This document shows, one piece after another, positions 1 to 6,488 of a DNA stretch of 6,548 nucleotides. Under the pieces are notes generated by a model. The model had not been told where the DNA came from, made no database searches, and saw only the letters and a list, made by a program, of their open reading frames with translations. Both the position numbers and the translations under genes were made by a program. Position 1 is the stretch's first letter. Each line of letters begins with the position of its first letter. This DNA comes from Anaerolineaceae bacterium (GTDB lineage: Bacteria > Chloroflexota > Anaerolineae > 4572-78), in assembly GCA_024762375.1 (NCBI GenBank), contig JANTHQ010000109.1, forward strand, positions 1 through 6,548. The letters are read 5' to 3'.

Positions 1-27
1 TTCGAGACAATACCGATACCCCGTGAT

Positions 28-82
28 TCGGCAGGGCACAGGTCTCTCGTTGCCAAACTACCAAAACAACGCATCCTGCCGA
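28..82. repeat. 8-bp inverted repeat upstream of the kinase gene
   Basis: TCGGCAGG at 28-35 is the exact reverse complement of CCTGCCGA at 75-82, with 39 bases between; a G-U pair could add one step at each end. It lies about 80 bases before the kinase start. It could be an operator with spaced half-sites, the remnant of an upstream gene's terminator (no T-tract follows it), or chance. No protein family is suggested by the sequence. Confidence 0.3.
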
Positions 83-85
83 GAA

Positions 86-115
86 CTGGACATTTTTGGC
101 GGGGTGTGGCATACT
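86..115 (+). promoter_or_regulatory. weak candidate promoter for the kinase gene
   Basis: CTGGAC (86-91) is a partial match to a sigma-70 -35 box. After 18 bases comes CATACT (110-115), preceded by TG at 107-108 as in an extended -10. Initiation near 122 would give a leader of about 38 bases. Both hexamers are poor, so this is only the best candidate seen in positions 1-159, which hold no other clear feature apart from the inverted repeat. Confidence 0.2.
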
Positions 116-150
116 ATCCAGCGACGCATTCTCCACCGCAACGACGCATT

Positions 151-154
151 GGAG
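151..154 (+). promoter_or_regulatory. Shine-Dalgarno that sets the kinase start
   Basis: GGAG at 151-154 lies five bases before ATG at 160. The in-frame GTG at 106 would add 18 residues rich in Pro, Arg and His ahead of the hydrophobic segment and has no convincing SD with correct spacing. This supports ATG 160, which puts the first membrane helix directly at the N-terminus. Confidence 0.7.
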
Positions 155-159
155 CCGTA

Positions 160-2712
160 ATGACTCTTCAAATTTTCATCATCTTATCCCTCCTGCTGCA
201 ACTTTTTGCCGCATTTCTCGCTTTACGATTGATACCACTCACCGGCCGGCGTTCGGTGTGGGTTATTATTGCCGCAGCGCTATCGCTAATGGCCTTGCGG
301 CGCATTTTGGCACTCTCCACCGCCGCTCATATAACAACCGGAAATCTTTTCGCTGAAACATTGTCCATCATCATCGGTATGCTGTGGGTTGCGGGTGTAT
401 GGCGCATCCGCGATGTGTTTTTGCGTCTAAAACGCGCCGAAATTGTGCTGGCACGCGATAAAGATTATTACCAAAGCCTCTTTACCGATAACCGCTCGGT
501 GATGCTGTTGATTGACCCCGACACCGCCGATATTGTGGATGCCAATCCGGCCGCCTGCCAATTTTACGGCTATTCGCTCGATGAAATTACCCGCAAAAAA
601 ATATCCGACATCAATACCCTGAGCAAAGCAGAGGTGCACGCCGAAATGGAACGCGCCCGCACCGATGCCCGTAACTTCTTCCGCTTTAAACATCAATTGG
701 CAGACGGCACTATCCGGGATGTGGAAGTGTACAGCGGCCCGGTCACCGTCAACAACAAACAACTGCTCTATTCCATCATCCACGATGTTACCGAGCAGCG
801 GCGTGCCACTGAGGCGCTCGAACGAACAACCCATCTGGCGCGGTCGGTGCTCTATGCCACCCACGAAGGCATTTACGGCTTAAAACCCAACGGCGAAATT
901 ATGTTCATTAACGAAGCTGCTATGAAAATGACCGGCTGGCAGGAAGATGAAATTGTCGGCCGGTTGCACCACGAACTGGTACACCATTCCAATGTGGACG
1001 GCACCCCATACCCCACCGAAAAATGCCCCGTGTACGATACAATCCGCACCGGTAAAATTCGCTATGTGCGCAACGAAGTATTCTGGCGGAAAGACGGTAC
1101 ATATTTTCCGGTGGCATACACCAGCACCCCCATTACAGAAGATGATAAAATCATCGGCGCAGTGGTCACGTTCCGCGATATTACCCGCGAGCAAGCCGCC
1201 GAAATCACCCGCGTGCGGCTGGAAACCGCCATCGAGCAATCGGCAGAAAGTATTTTTATCACCGACCCGATGGGCACGATAGAATATGTCAATCCTGCTT
1301 TTGAGCGGATTACCGGCTACACCTATCACGAAGCGGTGGGGCAAAACCCGCGCATTCTGAAAAGTGGCGAACATGATCTCGCTTTTTATGAAAATTTATG
1401 GGACACCATTACCGCCGGGCGAACATGGTACGGGCAATTTACCAACAAACGCAAAGACGGCTCGCTGTACCAAGAGGATGCCGCCATCAGCCCGGTGTTT
1501 GATGAAACGGGGAAAATTATCAACTTTGTCGCCGTCAAACGCGATATAACCGAGCAGGTGAATCTGGAAAACCAGTTGCGCCAATCGCAAAAGATGGAAG
1601 CACTGGGACGACTGGTCGGCGAAGTGGCGCACGATTTTAACAATATTCTCACAGCGGTAAACGGTTTTGCGGAGTTGCTGCACGCACGGCTACACGACGC
1701 GACCAACCGCCAATATGCGGCATCCATCGCGGCATCGGGCCAACGTGCCGCCAATCTCATCCGGCAATTGATGGCATTTAGCCGAAAACAGGTTTCGCGC
1801 CCGGAAACGGTCAATGCCGGCACGCAAATTGAAGATATGGCGCCGATGCTGTCGCGGGTGCTGCCGGAAAATATTTCGCTGAAAATCTCTGCCGCCGAAA
1901 ATCTGGATTATATCAGCATTGACCCCACTCAATTGGAGCAAATCATTTTGAATTTGGTGGTAAACGCCCGCGATGCGATGCCACGCGGGGGAAGCATCGT
2001 CATTCGCACCGAAAATGTCACGCTGGATGACACGTATGTCGCGGCACATTTGGGCGCCAGTCCCGGCGACCATGTGCGCATTTCTGTCGCAGATACCGGC
2101 ATGGGCATTCCCTCCGAAATTAAAGATAAAATTTTCGAGCCGTTTTTCACCACCAAATCGCAGGGAAAGGGGACCGGGCTGGGGTTGTCCACCGTTTTCG
2201 GGATTGTCAAACAACACAACGGCAATATTTGGGTTTATAGCGAACCGGGAAAAGGCACGGAATTTAAACTTTATTTCCCCACGGTTGACAATACAGCCGC
2301 CGCCGAAACCGCAACGGCCGATACCGCCGATGCATTCAGCGCACCCGCCGGAGAAATCGTGCTGCTGGTTGAAGACAATGATACAGTGCGACTGCTGGCA
2401 GAAGATATTTTAACTTTTTCGGGATATAAAGTTATTTCGGCACTCAGCGCAGAGGATGCGCTGGCGGCGGGGCCGTTTAACACGGTTGATGTGCTGTTGA
2501 CCGATGTTGTTCTGCCGGGAAAAAACGGAAAAGAACTGGCCGATATACTCACCGAAAGATATCCGCAGATGGCGGTGGTGTTTATGTCGGGCTATTCCCG
2601 CGATATTCTTTCTGAACAGGGTATCATCGGCAAAGATATTTATTTGGTGGAAAAACCGTTTTCCGCCACAGCGCTGCAGGCCACAGTTGCCGCGGCGTTG
2701 GTGAACCGCTAG
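160..2712 (+). CDS. Membrane-anchored hybrid sensor histidine kinase (3 PAS, HisKA, HATPase, receiver)
   Basis: This 850-residue protein should sense a signal through PAS domains, autophosphorylate on histidine and pass the phosphate to its own receiver. Hydrophobic segments lie near residues 3-24, 33-52 and 66-84, so the N-terminus is in the inner membrane and the rest cytoplasmic. PAS domains span about 98-220, 221-350 and 351-468; the second has the His-rich stretch 270-276 and a DGTPYP...CP segment seen in many kinase PAS domains. HisKA (about 478-545) has the phospho-acceptor H491 in HDFNN. HATPase (about 585-708) shows the N box around N602, DTGMG at 645-649, the FEPFFTTK segment and GKGTGLGL at 669-676. 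An Ala/Thr-rich linker (about 709-731) leads to a receiver (about 732-850) with acid pocket E738/D739, phospho-acceptor D782, S810 and K832. All catalytic residues are present. No response regulator is adjacent, so its output partner is unlinked and its signal unknown. The family call is secure; the pathway is not. Confidence 0.95.
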   Translation: MTLQIFIILSLLLQLFAAFLALRLIPLTGRRSVWVIIAAALSLMALRRILALSTAAHITTGNLFAETLSIIIGMLWVAGVWRIRDVFLRLKRAEIVLARDKDYYQSLFTDNRSVMLLIDPDTADIVDANPAACQFYGYSLDEITRKKISDINTLSKAEVHAEMERARTDARNFFRFKHQLADGTIRDVEVYSGPVTVNNKQLLYSIIHDVTEQRRATEALERTTHLARSVLYATHEGIYGLKPNGEIMFINEAAMKMTGWQEDEIVGRLHHELVHHSNVDGTPYPTEKCPVYDTIRTGKIRYVRNEVFWRKDGTYFPVAYTSTPITEDDKIIGAVVTFRDITREQAAEITRVRLETAIEQSAESIFITDPMGTIEYVNPAFERITGYTYHEAVGQNPRILKSGEHDLAFYENLWDTITAGRTWYGQFTNKRKDGSLYQEDAAISPVFDETGKIINFVAVKRDITEQVNLENQLRQSQKMEALGRLVGEVAHDFNNILTAVNGFAELLHARLHDATNRQYAASIAASGQRAANLIRQLMAFSRKQVSRPETVNAGTQIEDMAPMLSRVLPENISLKISAAENLDYISIDPTQLEQIILNLVVNARDAMPRGGSIVIRTENVTLDDTYVAAHLGASPGDHVRISVADTGMGIPSEIKDKIFEPFFTTKSQGKGTGLGLSTVFGIVKQHNGNIWVYSEPGKGTEFKLYFPTVDNTAAAETATADTADAFSAPAGEIVLLVEDNDTVRLLAEDILTFSGYKVISALSAEDALAAGPFNTVDVLLTDVVLPGKNGKELADILTERYPQMAVVFMSGYSRDILSEQGIIGKDIYLVEKPFSATALQATVAAALVNR

Positions 2713-2721
2713 CCGGAGACT

Positions 2722-2788
2722 GTCGCCCCCGCGATGGACTTCTGCGACTTTTTGGCATCACTTTGCCAAAAACGGGTTGGCTTTACCC
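2722..2788. terminator. Candidate compact bidirectional terminator between convergent genes
   Basis: The core is a perfect 9-bp inverted repeat, TTTTTGGCA (2749-2757) and TGCCAAAAA (2764-2772), with a 6-base loop. Its T/A ends face the wrong way for a classical bidirectional terminator. However, each T-run also follows a short stem: on the + strand GTCGC (2722-2726) pairs with GCGAC (2744-2748) and is followed by TTTTT; on the - strand the GGGT/ACCC arms (2785-2788 with 2774-2777) are followed by one G and TTTTT. Both outer stems are only 4-5 bp, and the minus-strand one overlaps the ClC stop codon. No stronger terminator is visible between these convergent genes. Confidence 0.35.
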
Positions 2789-4903
2789 CACTGTTTTATT
2801 TTCTCCGCGCAGACAAGCATATAATTTTTCCACATCCTGCGTCCGCACAAATGCGGTGATATGGTCATACGGTTGAAACACCGTGTCGCCGTGCGGAATG
2901 AGCATCCGCCCGTCACGCCGCAGCGAAACCAGCAGACATGCATCGGGCAAATCCGCCGATAAATCATACAGTGGTTTTCCCACCGCCGCATCGTGCTGCC
3001 GCAGGGTGATGTCCACAAATTCCGTTCCGTCGATATTTCGCAGTTGGATGCGCCGGGCGCGGTGCTGCAATTCTGCCCGCCGGGACAGCGCCAAATTGTA
3101 TGCCCGCACAATGTCGGCCCGCCGAATGATACCCAGCAGATGATCCGGGTCTTCTCGCGAGACGACCGGCAACCGCCCCAGTCCACGGCGGCTCAAACGG
3201 GTCAGCACTTCGCCCATCGTTTCATCGGGATATGCCACCAGCAGCCGGTCGCGCGGGGTGGCGATTTCGGCAACGGTGGTGCGCCGGGGCAAATTGCGGC
3301 TCACAGCGCGGTCAAGGTCGGTAATGGTAACGATGCCCCACACTTTGCCCTGTTTGTCCAGCACAATTAACCCGTGATGCCGGGTGCGGGTAAAAATATC
3401 CGACAATTCCGGCAGTGTGATGTCGGTAGAGACGGTATCCACACTGCGCCGCATTACCTCTTCGACCAGTACGGCCTGCAACACATCCACATCTCGCCCG
3501 CGCCGCAGATTGACGCCGCGCCGTGTCAACTTCAGCGTGTAAATCGATTCGCCCTTTAGCAGCGGTTGCGCAACCAGTGTCGCCACCACCACAGTCAACA
3601 TCAGTGGCAGAATGATGCGGTAGTCGCCCGTCAATTCAAACAGGATGATGACGGCAGTGATGGGCGCATGCGCCGCAGCAGCGAATACCGCGCCCATGCC
3701 CACCAGTGCATACGCCCCCGGCGGCGCGGTGATAGCCGGAAAAATCATCTGGATGAGATATTGAAATGCCCCGCCGAGCATCGCCCCCATAAACAGTGAC
3801 GGGGCAAAAATACCACCGGAGCCGCCGGAGCCGAGCGTCAGGCTGGTGGCAATCAGTTTTAAAACCAGCAGCACCAGCAGTGCAGAAACTGCCAGCTGGT
3901 TCGATAGAGCCTGCTCAATAACCTGATAACCCACGTTAAAAATCTGCGGCGAGCGCTCCCAGTGCACGCCGGTGACCAGCGGGTACAGCAGCGCAATCGC
4001 GCCCAGCAACGCCCCGCCAATGGCCGGTTGCACCCATTCCGGCACCGATTTCCAGCGTTCAAAAACATCTTCTGACCAGTATAGCGCCCGTACAAAAATC
4101 ACGCCGACCAGCGCAGCCAAAATGCCCAACACCAAATAAAAAAGATATTCCCACGCGCTGGCCAGACCATATTCTATCGGCACGGCAAACGCGGGAACAT
4201 CGCCGAACACCGCCCGCCCGATTGCGCTGGCCGCCACGGCGGAAATTACCACCGTGCCAAATCGCTGCACGCTGAATTCGCCCAAAATTACTTCCAGCGC
4301 GAAAATCACTCCGGCGATGGGGGCATTAAATGTGGCGGCGATACCACCGGCCGCGCCACACGCCACCAAATTGCGAATGCGGTCATCTGAAAGATGGAGC
4401 AGTTGTCCCAGTGTTGAACCCAGCGCCGAGCCGATTTGCACGATGGGCCCCTCTCGCCCCACCGAACCGCCACTGCCGATGGATAGTGACGATGCCAGCG
4501 ATTTGACAATTGCCACCACGGGACGGATGCGCCCGCCTTTCAGCGCGACAGCCTCCATCACTTCCGGCACGCCGTGCCCTTTGGCTTCGCGGGCAAAAAA
4601 GTAAATCATCGGCCCGACAATCAGCCCGCCCAGCGTGGGGATGATGAGCACATAACTCACGCCCCACGATTGGGTAACCGATGGAAACCAGTCGTACCCC
4701 AGCCAATCTACCAGTCGGATTAAATAGCGAAATGCCACAGCGCCATAACCGGTACCCACACCGACAATCAGTGCGGTGGTGAGCAGCACCGCTTGAGGTG
4801 GCAGCTGCCAGCGTTCCACAGCCGTGCTGAACCATTGCGACACGGATTGGAAAGCCATAACTGCGTTTTTTGCGGCGGTGGTTTCGGGTTGATTTGTGGA
4901 CAT
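2783..4903 (-). CDS. ClC-family chloride channel/transporter with CBS pair and RCK_C domain
   Basis: This 706-residue inner-membrane protein is a voltage-gated-type ClC anion channel or exchanger, expected to work as a dimer with one pore per subunit. The ClC core spans about 35-460 with many hydrophobic helices. Selectivity-filter segments are GHGVP at 109-113, GREGP at 149-153 with gating glutamate E151, GGIFAP at 363-368 and Y455 in SIYTLKL. Two CBS domains follow (about 479-535 and 545-602), usually nucleotide-binding, then an RCK_C/TrkA_C domain (about 617-698), usually a ligand-binding regulatory module. The E202-E203 pair of E. coli ClC-ec1 aligns by eye to E204-V205, so the internal proton glutamate is Val, as in animal ClC channels; the first filter Ser is His. 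This hints at reduced proton coupling but does not prove it. The start is ATG 4903, with GAGG (4909-4912 on the complement) five bases upstream. It is convergent with the kinase and lies downstream of the Hsp20 operon, but has its own promoter. Confidence 0.95.
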   Translation of the reverse strand: MSTNQPETTAAKNAVMAFQSVSQWFSTAVERWQLPPQAVLLTTALIVGVGTGYGAVAFRYLIRLVDWLGYDWFPSVTQSWGVSYVLIIPTLGGLIVGPMIYFFAREAKGHGVPEVMEAVALKGGRIRPVVAIVKSLASSLSIGSGGSVGREGPIVQIGSALGSTLGQLLHLSDDRIRNLVACGAAGGIAATFNAPIAGVIFALEVILGEFSVQRFGTVVISAVAASAIGRAVFGDVPAFAVPIEYGLASAWEYLFYLVLGILAALVGVIFVRALYWSEDVFERWKSVPEWVQPAIGGALLGAIALLYPLVTGVHWERSPQIFNVGYQVIEQALSNQLAVSALLVLLVLKLIATSLTLGSGGSGGIFAPSLFMGAMLGGAFQYLIQMIFPAITAPPGAYALVGMGAVFAAAAHAPITAVIILFELTGDYRIILPLMLTVVVATLVAQPLLKGESIYTLKLTRRGVNLRRGRDVDVLQAVLVEEVMRRSVDTVSTDITLPELSDIFTRTRHHGLIVLDKQGKVWGIVTITDLDRAVSRNLPRRTTVAEIATPRDRLLVAYPDETMGEVLTRLSRRGLGRLPVVSREDPDHLLGIIRRADIVRAYNLALSRRAELQHRARRIQLRNIDGTEFVDITLRQHDAAVGKPLYDLSADLPDACLLVSLRRDGRMLIPHGDTVFQPYDHITAFVRTQDVEKLYACLRGENKTVG

Positions 4904-4951
4904 TCACGCCTCGATAGAGTTTTTTGCCAACATGGGCATCAGATCAATATT

Positions 4952-4980
4952 ATTGTAACATTAAACCGCCGATGGTTCAA
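4952..4980 (-). promoter_or_regulatory. Sigma-70 extended -10 promoter for the ClC gene
   Basis: Read on the minus strand, TTGAAC (4980-4975) is followed after exactly 17 bases by TACAAT (4957-4952), with TG placed one base before the -10 as in extended -10 promoters. Both hexamers match consensus at five of six positions. Transcription should begin near 4945, giving a leader of about 42 bases to ATG 4903. It lies just downstream of the Hsp20 terminator, which supports separate expression of the ClC gene. Confidence 0.65.
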
Positions 4981-5015
4981 ACAACCGCCGAGGAATCGCT
5001 TTTGGCCGGTGAATC

Positions 5016-5049
5016 AAAAACGGGCGAGATGCCGGTATCATCTCGCCCG
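5016..5049 (-). terminator. Intrinsic terminator of the Hsp20 operon
   Basis: An 11-bp perfect stem is formed by 5021-5031 and 5039-5049 with a 7-base loop; on the minus strand it is followed directly by TTTTT (5020-5016). The stem is G+C-rich (CGGGCGAG at its base). It begins about 20 bases after the stop codon of the last Hsp20 gene and before the ClC promoter. The + strand side lacks a T-run, so it should act only on minus-strand transcription. Confidence 0.9.
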
Positions 5050-5068
5050 ATGAGGAGAATGGAGAAAC

Positions 5069-5569
5069 TTACGCCTTTTTGACCGCGATATGTTTCGCGC
5101 TGGCCTGGGCTTCTTTGGTTTTAGGTAACGTGATGGTCAAAACACCCTTCTTGAATTTCGCATCAATTTTATCAGCATCTATCTCAACCGGCATTGGAAT
5201 GGCCCGGTGGAATGAACCGTAATGGCGTTCCATATGGTAGTAATTTTTGTGTTTCTCTTCTGTTTCGGCTTTCTTTTCACCGCTGATGGTCAACACATCA
5301 CGGTCAAACGTCACCTTGATGTCATTTTCATCCATGCCGGGCAGTTCGGCTTCAACTTTCACTTCTTTATCGGTTTCGGTCACATCCACCCGCGGCGAGA
5401 ATCCTGCCAGCGTTTGCTCAAAGCTGGGAACCATGCCGAACGGGTCTTCGAAGAAACTTTCAAACAGTTGGTTGATGCGTTCCTGCAATTCATAGAAGGG
5501 TTCTTCCGGTTTGTGAACTGCAATGCGCTTTTCATCGCGTTTCCAAGGGATTAAGCTGGTCAGTGCCAT
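5069..5569 (-). CDS. hsp20: Small heat shock protein, Hsp20/alpha-crystallin family (third gene of operon)
   Basis: An ATP-independent cytoplasmic holdase expected to bind unfolding proteins and keep them refoldable by DnaK/ClpB. The 166-residue product has an N-terminal arm of about 57 residues rich in Phe and charged residues (it includes ELQERINQLFESFF at 27-40), an alpha-crystallin domain at about 58-150 starting at SPRVDV and ending in GVLTITLPK (142-150), and a C-terminal tail with the IXV motif I161-A-V163 that docks on a neighbouring subunit. The start is ATG 5569: it has an exceptional SD eight bases upstream, whereas the longer frame from TTG at 5608 has none and adds 13 residues. 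It lies 44 bases after the stop of the previous Hsp20 gene and is followed by the operon terminator. Family call certain; substrates unknown. Confidence 0.95.
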   Translation of the reverse strand: MALTSLIPWKRDEKRIAVHKPEEPFYELQERINQLFESFFEDPFGMVPSFEQTLAGFSPRVDVTETDKEVKVEAELPGMDENDIKVTFDRDVLTISGEKKAETEEKHKNYYHMERHYGSFHRAIPMPVEIDADKIDAKFKKGVLTITLPKTKEAQASAKHIAVKKA

Positions 5570-5573
5570 ATCA

Positions 5574-5585
5574 ATCACCTCCTTT
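5574..5585 (-). promoter_or_regulatory. Near-perfect Shine-Dalgarno of the third Hsp20 gene
   Basis: On the minus strand AAAGGAGGTGAT (5585-5574) matches the bacterial 16S rRNA 3' end over about 12 bases, with eight bases between GGAGG and ATG 5569. It fixes the start and suggests high translation of this last gene. Confidence 0.85.
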
Positions 5586-5613
5586 TGCAACAACAGCGCA
5601 TGTGTCAAACGAT

Positions 5614-6021
5614 TTAGGCGGCTTTTACCGGAATCCGCCGAGTTTTTGCCGGGCCGGCTTTGGGTAATGTCAAGCGCAGTACGCCATCTTTGACACTGGC
5701 TTCGATTTTGTCGCGGTCAATTTCGTCTGAAAGTGTGAATTTGCGCTCGTAATCGCCCATTTCATATTCTGCATACGCCAGGCTGTAGTTTTCCGGTTTG
5801 TCGGGGTTGACTTCCCCGTAAATGCTCAACACGTTCTTTTCAAGGGTAATATCCACCGATTTTTCATCCACACCGGGCATATCGGCAACCACATGCACGG
5901 CTTCATCGGTTTCGTAAATATCTACCCGCGGCACATAGGCTTTCACCGAGCGGCTGCGTTCTGTGCCTTCCATTACTTCCACTTCTTGTTTTTTCACTTC
6001 TTGTAATGCGTTTTTGGCCAT
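5614..6021 (-). CDS. hsp20: Small heat shock protein, Hsp20 family, short charged N-terminal arm (second gene)
   Basis: A 135-residue Hsp20 with an alpha-crystallin domain at about 28-121, running from YVPRVDIYETDEAVHVVADM (29-48) to GVLRLTLPK at 113-121, then a tail with the IXV motif I130-P-V132. The N-terminal arm is only about 28 residues, rich in Lys, Glu and Gln, with no aromatic residue before Y29, unlike the aromatic-bearing arms of its two neighbours. In this family the arm usually drives assembly and client binding, so this paralogue may work as a mixed-oligomer partner; that is inference. The start is ATG 6021, seven bases after GGAGG. An alternative ATG at 6045 overlaps the previous stop as TAATG but lacks its own SD and would add eight residues. 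It lies 23 bases after the stop of the first Hsp20 gene. Confidence 0.93.
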   Translation of the reverse strand: MAKNALQEVKKQEVEVMEGTERSRSVKAYVPRVDIYETDEAVHVVADMPGVDEKSVDITLEKNVLSIYGEVNPDKPENYSLAYAEYEMGDYERKFTLSDEIDRDKIEASVKDGVLRLTLPKAGPAKTRRIPVKAA

Positions 6022-6026
6022 TTTTG

Positions 6027-6033
6027 CACCTCC
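6027..6033 (-). promoter_or_regulatory. Shine-Dalgarno that sets the second Hsp20 start
   Basis: GGAGGTG on the minus strand (6033-6027) is seven bases (counted from GGAGG) before ATG 6021. It favours this start over the ATG at 6045, which overlaps the preceding gene's stop codon in a TAATG arrangement. Confidence 0.8.
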
Positions 6034-6044
6034 ACTGGCTTTCA

Positions 6045-6488
6045 TTATGCCGTTTTCACTGCGATTTTGCGCGGTTTATCCGCTTCGGCGCGAGGCAACG
6101 CAATGTGCAGCACACCTTTTTCAAAAACAGCTTCTACTTTATCGGCATCAACTTGGAACGGCAATTGGATAGTGCGGCTGAATTTCCCGTAACCGCGTTC
6201 TTGCCGATGGTAACGCACATCGTCGCCCACTTTGTCGGCTTTACGTTCGCCGCTGAGGGTGAGGGTTTCGCCCACCACCGAAATATCGATGTCATCCGGT
6301 GATAATCCGGGCAATTCAGCGGTGATAACGCCACCTTCTTCATTTGTCCAAATGTTCATCGCAGGATACCCCGGTGCAACTCGCGGGGTGTAGTCCGTTG
6401 CCAAATCGGCAAACAGACGATTCATTTCTCGTTGCAGGCGTTCAATTTCACGCCAAGGGGAACCAAAATCATAGCTTCGCCAAACCAT
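6045..6488 (-). CDS. hsp20: Small heat shock protein, Hsp20/alpha-crystallin family (first gene of operon)
   Basis: A 147-residue Hsp20 holdase with the common bacterial layout: an amphipathic N-terminal arm (residues 1-41, with PWREIERLQREMNRLF at 11-26), an alpha-crystallin domain at about 42-133 including the AELPGLSPDD segment (57-66) and GVLHIALPR at 125-133, and the C-terminal IXV motif I142-A-V144. Start ATG 6488 has GGAGG five bases upstream. It is promoter-proximal, so it should respond first to whatever controls the operon. The leader contains an inverted repeat around the SD and start codon that may affect translation. No CIRCE (HrcA) operator and no sigma-32-type promoter is seen in the 60 leader bases present, but the promoter is cut by the window edge. 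Confidence 0.96.
   Translation of the reverse strand: MVWRSYDFGSPWREIERLQREMNRLFADLATDYTPRVAPGYPAMNIWTNEEGGVITAELPGLSPDDIDISVVGETLTLSGERKADKVGDDVRYHRQERGYGKFSRTIQLPFQVDADKVEAVFEKGVLHIALPRAEADKPRKIAVKTA

Noticed and set aside
96..114. Sigma-54-like promoter (TGGCGGG...TGGCA)
   Set aside because: The GG and GC elements are one base closer than the fixed spacing sigma-54 requires, and the -12 element matches imperfectly.
106..159. GTG start at 106 for the kinase
   Set aside because: The extra residues are polar and Pro/Arg-rich, there is no suitable SD, and ATG 160 has GGAG at ideal spacing.
1213..1563. Third PAS domain as a LOV photosensor
   Set aside because: It has a GQNPRIL segment like the LOV GXNCRFL motif, but Pro replaces the photoactive Cys, so a flavin-cysteinyl photoreceptor is not supported.
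1690..2217. Antisense open frame of 175 codons opposite the kinase (others at 880-1374 and 427-864)
   Set aside because: They lie opposite conserved kinase and PAS coding sequence, resemble no family, and have no recognisable start context; they are shadows of the real gene.
4383..4907. 174-codon frame on the minus strand overlapping the start of the ClC gene
   Set aside because: It is an alternative frame within conserved ClC sequence, rich in Arg and Cys, with no domain; the ClC frame is unambiguous.
5603..5608. Perfect TTGACA between the second and third Hsp20 genes as an internal promoter
   Set aside because: No -10-like hexamer lies 16-18 bases downstream on the minus strand; the SD occupies that position.
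5570..5608. Longer N-terminus for the third Hsp20 from TTG at 5608
   Set aside because: It would begin in the intergenic region without an SD, while ATG 5569 has a near-perfect SD.
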